64,000 nucleotides of DNA from Klebsormidium nitens (lineage: Eukaryota > Streptophyta > Klebsormidiophyceae > Klebsormidiales > Klebsormidiaceae), in NCBI GenBank assembly GCA_000708835.1, contig DF237103.1, positions 1 to 64,000 of the forward strand. Direction: 5' to 3'. The position numbers and the translations under genes were made by a program. Of the stretch, positions 23,105-33,794 are shown in pieces (within the stretch, counting starts at the first letter, position 1; the number at the start of each line of letters is the position of its first letter). The notes beneath the pieces were generated by a model, which was not told the DNA's origin, did no database searches, and was given only the letters and a program-made list of their open reading frames with translations.

Positions 23105-26100
23105 TCAGACCTTCAGCTTCTTCTCCCCGGCCGTGAACAGCTCCTTCCCAAGCCCGAGTGTCGGGTGGTTGAGCCAGTTGGTGAGAGATGCGCCGCTGTC
23201 CAGGACCAAGCATTGGCCAGTTCCGTACGACTGCACACGAAACTTTGGCCGTTAACTATGGATGGGTATGAGCTAATCAAGAATACGCTCCCAGTATTTA
23301 GAAGTAGGCGACCAGCTATGGGGCAGAATGACATACTGGTTACGTGTTTATTAACCTGAGACTCGAGTCTGGTAGGAAACCTAGTCAGCAGCCAAACTTC
23401 CTGAGCCTCAATCGTAGAAAGAAGCACTTTGGAACGTGGACGCTGAAGAAAGCGACTTCACACAATTAATTGGAAGAAGGTAACGAAAGCTAAGCAGTTC
23501 ACCGTCAGCTGAGGAGAAGGTCCAATAGCCCGTCTCCTGCTGTTCCAGAAAAACTATATAGCAAACGCTTCCGTAACGTGATGGCGTAATGAAAACGTGT
23601 CACAAACAGTCAAGTCTTCGCAGATGTATGATACGTGGCGAGAATGCAATACTTGACCACGATCCAATGAAGTGCTTTCTAAAACGGGTACTTTACGCTC
23701 CGACTTGAAAGAACTAACATCAGCCTGTGTAAGCAACGACAAACGACAAACGACGAAGAACAAGCTCTTGATGGCGTTTCCGCAAAAGTCGATGAGGCGG
23801 AGCGAGAACTCTCCGCAGACTTGCCTGGTGCGCGAGATAAAGGATCGCGGCCGCGATGCCCTCCGGCTTCCCGAGCCGTCCCAGGGGCATCGCTTTGGCT
23901 GCGCGCTCCATCATTTCCTTCTCCTTGTTCTTGTTGCCGCCAGCCAGGACAGTCATTATCTGGGAACAGACGCCGACGAAATTTTCAAAACTTACTCAAA
24001 ATTTTTTACGGAAGTCGGTCCACTAATCCTCCTTTCTTGGGCCAGCGCAGACGCGCCTCCTCCGCTGCCAAAACCTAGAAGCCTAGCAAGGTAAAACGAA
24101 CCGGAAAACTTCAAATCGAAAAACGAAACCTGAGAATGTTTCCACAGCTTGTCGCCCTCGAAAGCCCCGACCCAAAAATTCAATCCTCTCCCAATTCGAA
24201 GGCAGCAAGTACCCTATAAAAGCAACCCAAAACCGGACCTCATCGCCCTTGAAGAATTCCGACATACACCGCTCCGAAACCCAAGTTTGATGCAAAATTC
24301 AAGAACCAAGAGGACACTTTGAGGACTAGACAGAAACATAAAGAACAAACCCCAAAATACAGGAACGCGGTTTCTGATAACGGACCTCGTCGCCCTCAAG
24401 CCTCAGCAGGCGGCGTTCACAGAATTTGCTGAAACGGAAAGGAAAGACATGATTTAAATCCAGACTCCCCGAAATCCTACTGCTGTAACGTAAAGTTAGT
24501 AGAATGTGCTTTTCGCACCTCGTCGCCCTCGAAGAGCCCCGGGCAGACGGCGTTGACGTCACGAACGGTGCGGCGCGCGAATTGGAGTGCACAACACTTG
24601 AAACGCAAACCCAAATACACACAAAAAAAAAACTTGGGTACTGAGAGCCCGACCTCGTCGTCCTCGAAGAGCCCAGGTCAAACGGCGTTAACAAAAATCT
24701 GCTGAATCGAGAGGGGAAGACATGATATGAAACCCAGATCCCACAGATTCCTACTTAACAAAAAAAAAAAATGCATGATCTGCTCTTCGCCCTCAAAGAG
24801 GACGTTGATGCGGACGTGCGGCGCGAAGCGAAGTGCAGACGAACTTAAAACGCAAACCCAAAATGTAACAAAGAATTGGTTAATGATAACCCGACCTCGT
24901 CGCCCTCGAAAAGCCCCGGGCAGACGGCGTTGACACGGACGTGGGGCGCGAACTTATGCAATGGTTTTGGAACTCATAAAAGAGGTGGCCTTAGGAACGG
25001 AAAAAGGAGGAAGGACAAGAGTTAAGGAAAAAGAAAGAATCTATATGAATCCAGAACAAAGAAGCGGTTACTGAAAAACCGACCTCGTCGCCCTCGAAAA
25101 GCCCCGGGCAGACGGCGTTGACGCGGACGTGCGGCGCGAACTGGAGCGCGTGGCCCTTGGTCAGCTCCATGACGCCCGCCTTGGCCACGCCGTAGTTCAT
25201 CAGGTCGCCCGGCATCGGGATCAGGCTGCCGACCGCGCACGCCACGTTAATAATGCCGCCCGCCTGCCGGAGTGTGGAATGTAAGTGCAAACTTCTTGCT
25301 GAACAGCTTTCATTTAAGAAAAGGTTGGCTTTGCTAAAATGAACTCGAAAACTCAAAGGAAGCCTCTCGGCATCGGGATCAGGCTGCCGACCGCGCGCGC
25401 GACGTTGAATGATGCCGCCAGCCTGCCAATGGTTTTTGGGAGTGTTTGAGGGGGAATTGGGTGCGGAGAAAATTTTTAAGTGTACACTCAGATGGACTCT
25501 TTAGAATATCTGGACGGATTTTAGAATATCTGAGAAACATCCGTCCAGATAGTCCCACAAAAAGTCTCTCGGCATTGGAAAGGCTGCCGACCGCACATGG
25601 GACACTCATGATGCCGCTAGCCTGCCAAGGCTGAAGGTTTCAGACCCGACTTGTGTAATGAATGCGTTGACAACTTGGGAAAGCTTCTTGACGTCAGAAG
25701 CAGGCTGAGAAAACCGTCATATTACAAATTGACGGGGTAGTCGACATGGGCAAGGGTTCTGGAGTCCAAAGTCCAAATCAAAATTGGATTTCACGAGCAT
25801 ACACCTCAGCAGAATGTGAAATCGAAGGCAACTCTAAGGCCTCACGATTACCCACCACACCCGCACACACTGCTGCCTATTTGCAAACATCTTTATCTTC
25901 GCTACCAGGTTTTAAAATCTAGTACTTAAAAATATGCCTCCGCAATCCACGTAGATAAGCAAGCCGCTCACAGGCATACGTTTCCTGACGCTCGCTTCTG
26001 GCGGTATTTTTCTAAATTTCAAAGGCGGTATTTTTCTAAAGCACACGCTTGCAACAACAGACAAGCGGATCAAGTGGTACGAACCCATCGCATAACGGAT

Positions 26101-28641
26101 TGACGCGCGCGGCTTTCAAAGAAAGTCTTTAGAACCCTTTCCCGAGAATAAGCCAATCTGTCCTCTGCAGAGCTGCCAAACGGAGTCGCTCTGATCGCCG
26201 TTTCAATCAATTCGACCGTCCTTGTCTTTTGAATGCAAAAGAGAGCAAGACGTATGGAAGCAACTCGACTTCGCGCTTTATTATGCGGAATGATATGACA
26301 CCAGTTACGAGGAACGAGAGACTGAAAAAAAAACCAACAGAGTTTACCCTTTTAGCAACCCGTACGAAACAGCAATAACGAGGTCAGATAGTTTACCTCG
26401 GACTTCTTGAGCTCAGGGTAGAGCTCCTCGGAGCACATCTGGGCGGAAACCACGTTGCTTTCCAGAACCTTGGACATAGTGTCGTAGCCGATCATGTTCT
26501 TCTCGAGACCACCCGCGCAGTTCACCTGCAAGTTTTGATTTCGAAAATCCGGTCAGTGTTTGAATAAACGTCGACGATTTGCTCGTCGTCGATTTGCGTC
26601 CTTGCGTCTCTGAAGGCTCTTCTCGAGACCACCCACAAAGTCCACCTGCGAAATTTGAATCGGAGACTGAGATCAAAATTGGACAAGCGATAAAAAGACG
26701 ACGTTGAACCTGCTCAAAAAGCTTTTCTTGCTTCGCCGTTGAGGACAGTGGTTCAGCTTCCGAGTCACATCAGTCAGTACTCTAGGGAGAGCATGCTCTT
26801 TGATAGACCACAAAATGCATAATTAAAATGCATAATTATGGCTTTTTCCCAAGAATTCAAAGAAGAATTCAAAAGCTTCTCGTCTTCCGTTGCATGCTGT
26901 CTGGAATTTATTCGGCCAGCTTAAACGCCCCTTAAGCTCGACTTGCATCAGATGGAGGTTGTTCAAAGAAGGCTGTTCTGAAGTGTTCAAATGATCGACC
27001 ATTCGGACCTTTATTCAACAAATCGACTACCTCACATTGCAGTCGCTTCCTACCCGCTTCAAAGTGGTGTTTTCACGAATCCACCCTTCGAAGCTCAAAC
27101 TTATCAGATGGAGTAGAAACGCTCAGAAAGCGCTGGGACACCGGAAACACGCTGCGTCAGAAGCAGAAAAGGAAACAAAGTGCATGATGAGATGAGCTGC
27201 AAAATCTACGACGTCAAAATGTCTCGGCCTTCTGGGGCTCGAAACTCAAAAACCCCTCGTTAGTAGAGTTGAGGGCCAGCTCCGGGATCCAGAACCTCAA
27301 CTCGTGGTAATGTCAGGACAGATTTCCAACTTACGAGGATGTCGACCTTGCCGCCCAGTTTCTGCAGCGCCTCCTGCACCGCTTTCTGGGTCCCCTGCAG
27401 ATCGGTGTAGTCTGCAGCCCACAAGAACCCTCGTTACCCACAGCTTGTTTGCAGCGACAATCGACTACATCTGCCACAGGCAACCATTCTAGCGCTCCTC
27501 AAAGATCAAATCGAAAAATTCATTGACATCGTGCTGAAAGCAAACAATTCCCCTTTATGATCCTGGAAAAGCTTGGCCGTCCACTGTAAAGAGCTTCGAA
27601 TTAGAAGACAGAAATCAGAGGATCTCCAATACTTAAAACTGTTGTGAAAGGTAACAGGGCCAGATGCAAGCCTACCTTTAATGGTCACGTGGGCTCCCTT
27701 GGAGTCCCTGCCAATCCCGCAGCACTTTGCTCCATGAGCGCTGAACTCACGACCAATCGCTTGGCCCAGCGGGGAGTCTGATCCGGTAAGGATGACCTGA
27801 AGCAAAGAGGCTCTGGGTTGAGCACTTCAAGCTATATCCGGCAGCCGTGGGCTGCTCATGACAGCTAAATAACGAAACGAATTACTGATGGCAATTCCAT
27901 AAAAAAAAGTGCAAGCTTTCGATTGGTCTACATGACAGTCGCAGAACAGTCCTGGGACCACTCAATCAGCCAATGAAACAAAGCAGGAAGCAGAAGGCTG
28001 ATTGAATGTGCATAACACTTTACCAAGACCTAAACAAGACCTAGTTCAGACACTTCCTTTGGGACCGCGAGTTGCCACATGCTTGCCCTGCACCAGTGTC
28101 TGAACGAATCCCAAGGAACCCTCTGATTCAGTCAATCTGTTTAACGTCTTGTGATCTAACAAACCCAAGGCCCCAGCCCACTATCAGCACGGATGCGCTG
28201 CATTGGCTAAAGTGAAGTCAGCCTCTCTAGTGAGTGTGCCCAGCCAGCTCGTCTTTCTGAGGAGTGAGAATTGTGCAATAATGGACACGTTCCCACCCAA
28301 GGCTAGCTGAATAAAAGAGACGTTTCAACAACCGCCTCTAACTGGAAGACGCACTCTTCTTGCATGCATGCATTGTTCAAACAGCTTCCTCCGATCTTAT
28401 CTTTCATTTGCTCAAATCCCAAGAAAACCACCAAGCTTTATACACGAGCTGCCCTCCCAAGTGTAGAGGAGGAACTCTTAAGATGCTAAAATGAAGCATG
28501 CACTCGACTCAAAGCCAGCTAAGGCTGAAAACCCGAGCAGTAGCCAAAAGGCAGCCCTTTCCCTCAATGCCAGCCCGCGAGTGCCATAAGCATCCTTACA
28601 TGCTTGTCCTTCAGGATCCCTGCGAGGCTGGTAGCGGCCAT
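23105..28641 (-). CDS. Short-chain dehydrogenase/reductase A (7 exons, 269 aa)
   Basis: Minus-strand exons: 28600-28641, 27676-27796, 27335-27411, 26397-26525, 25084-25263, 23825-23959, 23105-23230, giving 269 residues. The Rossmann fold N-terminus reads VILTGSDSPLGQAIG (residues 15-29), the N-A-G turn is VNCAGG (81-86), and the active-site YGVAK lies at 147-151, followed by LDSGASLTNW near the C-terminus. These define an SDR of the classical size; substrate unknown. Two oddities: the second glycine of TGxxxGxG is proline, and the usual catalytic serine about 13 residues before Tyr appears to be absent. The last intron has a GC donor (CAG|GCAAGT). The exon 5 donor is GTCGGT and stands at the head of a long echo array. 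SDR-B, head-to-head across 1.1 kb, has the same six intron positions and phases, so they are duplicates. Confidence 0.93.
24130..24965 (-). repeat. Exon-edge echo array: donor edge of SDR-A exon 5, about 7 copies
   Basis: Downstream (gene sense) of exon 5 (ends 25084) the intron holds repeated copies of the exon end plus donor and early intron. The plus-strand core GTCGCCCTCGA is at 25088 (real), with versions near 24900, 24790, 24658, 24529, 24390, 24243 and 24150, spacing roughly 90-190 bp. Copies at 24900 and 24529 match the exon over more than 50 nt. Most encode FEGDE-V with a GT still in place (GTCGGG, GTGCGA, GTCCGT, GTCCGG). Following intron sequence with a TTTGGGTTTGCGTTT block is also shared, so the unit spans the junction. 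Confidence 0.93.
25368..25635 (-). repeat. Exon-edge echoes: acceptor edge of SDR-A exon 5, 2 copies
   Basis: The acceptor AG-side trinucleotide lies at 25264-25266 for the real exon and at 25423-25425 and 25622-25624 for the echoes (offsets 159 and 199 bp). Each copy carries GGCAGGC, the A-G-G-I-I-N-V-like start and a perfect stretch GCGGTCGGCAGCCT from inside exon 5, then diverges. Between the copies there is a 13-bp perfect inverted repeat (25507-25519 with 25539-25551). Confidence 0.92.
26612..26660 (-). repeat. Exon-edge echo: acceptor edge of SDR-A exon 4
   Basis: CTTCTCGAGACCACCC and the following (A/C)CAAAG or GCGCAG and TCCACCTGC segment occur at the exon 4 start (to 26525) and again about 124 bp upstream in gene sense. 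The AG acceptor is preserved in the copy. Confidence 0.88.
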
Positions 28642-29739
28642 TGTAACGTCGTTGGCTTTGAAACCCTTCAAAAAAATCGTTCTTCTGATCTTACTCGATT
28701 GCAAGCAAGCGCAAACTTCAGCGAGGCAAATTTCAGCTGCCGCGAAACCGTAAGCACCTCAGTAATTGATCCAAAACTGACTTTGTCAACCTACTAGACT
28801 AAGCTCAGTTTGCCTCAAGGGAGAGAGATCGTCTTCCACTTAGCGCTTCCGCTGATCAAAAGCTGTCACCTTTTCCTGTCGGCACTCTGCAGCATCATGT
28901 TCAAGTCACGTCGGTGTGTCGCCGCTTGAAGTCTGTTGCATCATGGCGATTATCGCAGGGAAGCCCTGCATTCTGGTGTCAGAGGTCTGCATGACCTTTA
29001 CGTGTCTGTCAAGTCAGGCCTGACAAAGCAAACGCTCAACTTGCCAATCGGGGTCACTTGGCCGCCATGCACCAAGCTCAGCTTATGCGCGGAAGTTTTG
29101 CGCGCCCGGGGCTACTTTTTGCGTCGTATGCAAAATGGTCAAAAGTTTGACGTCATCAGAACGATTGGACCAATCGAAACCTTTAGAAGACCGTCAAAGT
29201 GGATAAAGTGACGTCACAAGTAGGCCTCCGCATTAAATAGATTTGCATGCATGGTGCTCGGGCAATGATTGGCCGAGGATTTTTCAGCCGGTGCCAACCG
29301 CCCTACAGGAAATTCCCAGAGAATTGTGCCCGGTTTGGAAGGCGGAGTGATGACGATCCCTGGTCTGCATGCGTACGTTTTGGAGAGCGGAGCACAGAAG
29401 AGAAGGCGCGCTGAATTCCTGACGCCAGCTCCATCCGTGGATGCTTTAGCCCCACCTTGTCACCGACTTGATTCCCATGCATGACGAATTGTCACGATTC
29501 ACGAGGCAAAGCTACCTACTATACGAGCTAGAGTTACGGTAGTTGCGAGTTGCAGAGCTAGTGTCTGGAATCAGGCGGAGTGCTAATTGTCAGACCAGTA
29601 ATCTTGAAGCCGCCAGCTCTAAGACGAAGAGTTGCGCAACGAAGTGAGACGAAGCTCATCTTTGGAACCTAGAGCTGAAGGTTAAGACTTTGCAGCAGCG
29701 AAGCGATCCTCGTTGTTTGATTCAAAAAGTTTGTCCATA
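28642..29739. promoter_or_regulatory. Bidirectional upstream region of the SDR-A/SDR-B pair
   Basis: The start codons of the two paralogs are 1.1 kb apart, head-to-head. Two perfect TGACGTCA elements (CRE/bZIP type) sit at 29148-29155 and 29209-29216. Between them, at 29162-29176, is a perfect palindrome CGATTGGACCAATCG made of two opposed CCAAT boxes. A TTAAATA stretch at about 29233 and a CATGCATG RY-type element follow. The compact arrangement suggests a shared promoter core; function is inferred. Confidence 0.55.
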
Positions 29740-32700
29740 ATGGCGCCCGAACCAGTCGGAAGCATTGCGTCCAGGGAGAACTTCAAGGAGAAGAAGGTAG
29801 GCTCAAGAGATGCAAGCATGCATGCACCATTCGCGTGTGCTTCTAGATTGCGACTGGCCTGAAACATGATTTCCAAGCCGTGCTGAACGACCATGCTCGG
29901 CCCTTGAGCAGACTGTTTGTAGGAAAATGTGGATCAGTATCTTCCTCAGCTAGTCTCTGCTGCAATGAAATAGCATGAACTTCTGAGCTTAGCTAGGCTG
30001 CATGGTTTTATGTTGAGTGTCCAAAGGGGCGAAGACAGTGAAGCTTGGGATGTTGGACACACAGAAATGTGGTAGGCGGAAGCTATCTCAGATGGTTGAG
30101 CATGCCAGTCCTTGAGTTGCATGCACTTCCGATATCGGAAAGGAAAGCTCTTCTTTGACAGTGAACTCAAAAGATGAGCTTTGGGCTCCTCTTACCGGCA
30201 TAAGATCCTGCCCAAAGGGCTGTTGCAATTTTGTCAAGTGTGTCTGAAGTACTCTGGAGATTTCTAAAGGAGGTCAAATCTGATAAGCTTGTAAATATAA
30301 GTTGTGGTGCAAAGGTGGAGAGAGTGTTCTGCTTGAGGCTCCTCCGTTTCTACCAGCTTGCCAGCAACCATCGCCCATATACATTTCCAACCTAAGTTCA
30401 TGGAATCTTCTTCCAACAGACAAGAACTTTGGTACTCAGTGTGCTTACCCAGCAATTAACAAGGACGGTTTCCGAGTGCTTCTGGCAGGGTGTCTAGCTT
30501 TCGTCCAGTGTAGATATTGTTCCGAATGGTGTATAAGGAATTCTGTTTTGACAAAAGCCCAAGCTTTTGCCACAAGTAGAAGCTTGTCAAAACGGGGCTA
30601 CTTGGGGGAGAAAGGAAACGTGGTGGAAAAAGTATGAGCATATTATAATGGAGTCTGGACTCTTTGCCTTCATGGATCGTGCAGGTCGCTGTAGTGGGTG
30701 GCGACTCCCTGCTGGGCCAGGCGATTGCTGAGGAGTTCCGCTTGGCGGGAGGGAAAGTTTGCGCCATCGGTACAGAGGAGGCCTCGTGCGATGTGATCAT
30801 CAAAGGTCAGTGTGAAGTTTCGTTAGATTGAGCTTATGAATGCCGGGTGCGATTGGGCTGGTTGGCTTGGAACTTGGTCAGATAGCGGAAATGTACTGGC
30901 ATGAGTGATCGAGAACATGGCTTTACCTGAGCGTTTTAGGGTCAACTCGACAGTAAGAAAGAGAACTGCACTGTGAAGGAGGGCCTTATTCTTGCTTATC
31001 AACCAGCTTCGTGGTTCACAGGTTCTGGGGGCTTCCAACGAGAAATTTTGCCTTCCAATTTTGAAAGTAAGAACTTTTCATTCTGCTTTGCAGACTACAT
31101 GGACCTGGAGGATACCAAGGACGGCTGCAAGCAGGCTCTCGAAGTGCTCGGCGGTCAGATCGACGTCCTGGTAAAATGTCCTTTCCTTCAAATTCTTTTT
31201 GAGTAACCGCTTAAAAATTTTGGAGTGCAAGCTTCAACTATGTTTCGTTGCCTATGCTAGTCGAAAACGTTATGTGCTGTATTGAGCGGATCATTTGGCT
31301 TGCATACAAGAAGCTCAACGAGGTGCTCGATTCCTTTCTCTTTATAAATTGGGTGAACGTCATGCTTGTGCAAGTATTGTTTTCGCGTTCAAACCCATCT
31401 GGATTGACGAATGGCTTGAAATTTACTGTTAGAACAACAAGAGCGCAGTACGCAGACTAGGGATATGATTCCTGAATAATCTTGTGCACATGTCCCCACA
31501 GAATTGCGTGCAAATATGTACAGGTGAATGCCGCGGGCGGCATCTCACAGGGCATGGGGTACTCTGAGATGCCCAAGATCGCGCAGCAGAACTTGATCTC
31601 CGCACAGATGTGCTCAGAACTGCTTGCGCCCGAGCTAGCAAAGTCGGAGGTAAGGCTGTGCGTCCTTGTTCAGAATGCATCTGTAACTCCGGTCTTGCCC
31701 TTGTATGACTTTTCCAATGCTGCGTTATTTGCCTTCCAGAGCTGTCATGCCCTTGATCAAACGTAAACTCGTTGCTTTTGCTACGTCATCTCAACACGCC
31801 AACGCCTGAGCCTGATATGGTGGGGAGATTGTTTTGTGAATTGCCAGAAAATCGAAAATTGTTCCAGCGCTCGATCGTTCACGTTTCTATCGCTCGATCA
31901 AAAACGCTCGAAGCGGATCAAACTTTGCATTCTGGCTCGTAATCGTCTCTCATAGTGCCGCTCATGCCTGATACTTTGCGACATCAAACCAATGTTCGCA
32001 TCCCTTCACAGACTGGCAACATCGTGAACGTTTTTCCGACTTTCCGTCCCTCCGTTGTAGACATCTTTAAGCCAAAGCATGGAGCAGTCTGTCTGAAATG
32101 TTTCCCCATCAACATCTCTTCCCTTCGTTGAGCTTATGCGTACATTCTTATTTCGGGTAGAGCTGTGGGCACCCGTGAAAAGAGTAGGAGAAACTGACTC
32201 TTGTGCTCGCCCCCAAGTTCTCCACAACATTAATCTATGCAGATTTGCGTTGAGCTCCTTTTTGAAACCTTATAACATGCTTTTATTTGCAGATTGGGAA
32301 CATCGTGAACGTCGGCGGCGCACTGGGCAGCAAGCTCAAGATGCCGGGCGCCCTTCTCGATTATGGCGTCGCAAAGTGCGGCGTCGCCACACTGACCAGG
32401 AACCACGCGCTCCAGTTCGCGCCCAAAGTCCGCTGCAATGTGGTCCTCTTCGGGCCCTTTGAGGGCGACCCGGTGAGTCCGGGTTCCGTTTGGCGTGCCC
32501 GGATTCCGACGCTTCCTGCTGTTTCAGGGTCCGCCCAATTCCGCCCCTTTTCTTTCCGTCAGGTCCCAGAAAGTCCGGTGCAACGTGGCCCTCTTCGCCG
32601 TTCGAAGGTGACCCATGAGCGCGACCAGATTCCGCCCGAATTTGTTAAAACGGAGATTTCGTCAAATGCGGGAGCCCAGTCCCGAAATTCAGATGTCACA

Positions 32701-33794
32701 TCATTTCATCCAGTGTCCACTAAGTTCGGTGCGCCGTAATGTGGAGTGTGTTCTGGCCGTCGAGCATTTCAACACCGTCTGGTTCCGTTAGTAATTCCAT
32801 TTCGGCCAGTTCCGCTGAACCAGAAGAAGGGTCCTCTTCGGGCCCTTCGAGCTCGACCCGGTGAGCGCGCCTGGATGGCGTCCGGTTCCGTCGGACTTTC
32901 GGTTTCCGGGGTTCCGTCCAGTTCCAGCTTTCCAGCGAACAACCGAGTCACCTGTCCAATCTCCGGTTCGCTGTTACGTGATCCTAATCGGGCCGTTGCA
33001 CTCATGAGGAAAATGGTTGAGAGAAGCGAACGTACTTCAGGTTGAAGTGGCGGAAGTTAAAAGTTTTATCGGCGACTTCGCAGGTCTTGGCCCAGTTGGC
33101 CGGACACGACAAGTCAAAGGAGAAGGCGCTTATGGAGACGGCGGCCAACGGGACGCTCTTGAAGCGCTTGGGCACCCCACAGGAGATCGCCGCCGCCGTC
33201 TTTTACATCGCAACACAGGTACGTGTAACTTCACCCACGTAAAACAAGTTCTGGAAAGATTCTTTGCAGGGTGCCCTTTGAGTCCGTTCAAACTTCTGGG
33301 ATCGGCACATCTGCATTGCCGATGAAGCGGGAACGCCGAGAGTTGGATACTCGTTTTGGCTTCTCTGGAAGCAGGTTTTCATGTTAAAACTCCGATTTCC
33401 TGCTTGAAAGCGGAAAAGTCTTCCTCAACGGGTGGATGAGTTTTTACTGACTGCATCTGCAGAGAAGGCAAGTAGTACTTTCTGACATGACAGGGTGGAT
33501 TGGAAGGTCGCAACAGGAATGCAATGGCCATTGCAAAGCTTTTATTATACATCGCATCCTTTTCCAAATAAATTTGGTACCGCTTTCGGGGAGATATCAA
33601 TCACTCAAGATACACCGTGCTCGTTCCGTTCGCAGGAGGGCGCCACCGGAACGGAGATCGTGCTGGACGGCGGCGCGTGCCTGACCCACTGGGTGAACCA
33701 CCCAATGGAGGGACTGGTCGGTGTGATGCCCGAAAAGCTGCCCATGGGACTGCTGGAGAATAACGGTAACAAGAAGCGCAAAGCCGGGGCGTAG
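29740..33794 (+). CDS. Short-chain dehydrogenase/reductase B (7 exons, 284 aa)
   Basis: Exons: 29740-29796, 30685-30805, 31094-31170, 31524-31649, 32293-32472, 33084-33218, 33636-33794, giving 284 residues. Every internal exon is the same length as in SDR-A, except that exon 4 is one codon shorter. The terminal exons are longer (15 nt at the start, 33 nt at the end), the last adding a lysine-rich tail (NNGNKKRKAGA). The cofactor turn is VVGGDSLLG (22-30), the N-A-G turn VNAAGG (86-91), the active site YGVAK (151-155), and the C-terminus LDGGACLTHW. As in SDR-A, the middle glycine of TGxxxGxG is replaced (Leu) and the serine expected before YxxxK is glycine in the simplest alignment. A specific substrate cannot be given. 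Exon 5 has junction echoes at both ends, the same exon affected in SDR-A. Confidence 0.93.
32005..32040 (+). repeat. Exon-edge echo: acceptor edge of SDR-B exon 5
   Basis: ACAGACTGGCAACATCGTGA plus ACGT matches the real junction GCAGATTGGGAACATCGTGA plus ACGT at 32289-32314, about 277 bp further on. The AG is intact. Confidence 0.85.
32565..32885 (+). repeat. Exon-edge echoes: donor edge of SDR-B exon 5, 2-3 copies
   Basis: The exon 5 end (real end 32472) recurs at 32568-32630 (AAAGTCCGGTGCAACGTGG..., junction mutated to CCCATGAGC) and at 32828-32880 (GTCCTCTTCGGGCCCTTCGAG, junction CCCGGTGAGC intact). A weaker remnant lies near 32733-32765. Intron sequence with GGTTCCGT blocks is shared, so the repeated unit includes intron. 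Confidence 0.88.

Noticed and set aside
24130-24965. Possibility that the seven SDR-A copies are mutually exclusive exons
   Set aside because: They lack the upstream part of exon 5 and have no acceptors, so they can only act as alternative donors or be inert.
32287-32739. 150-codon frame through SDR-B exon 5
   Set aside because: It reads through the GTGAGT donor at 32473 into intron echoes. Paralog comparison fixes the exon end.
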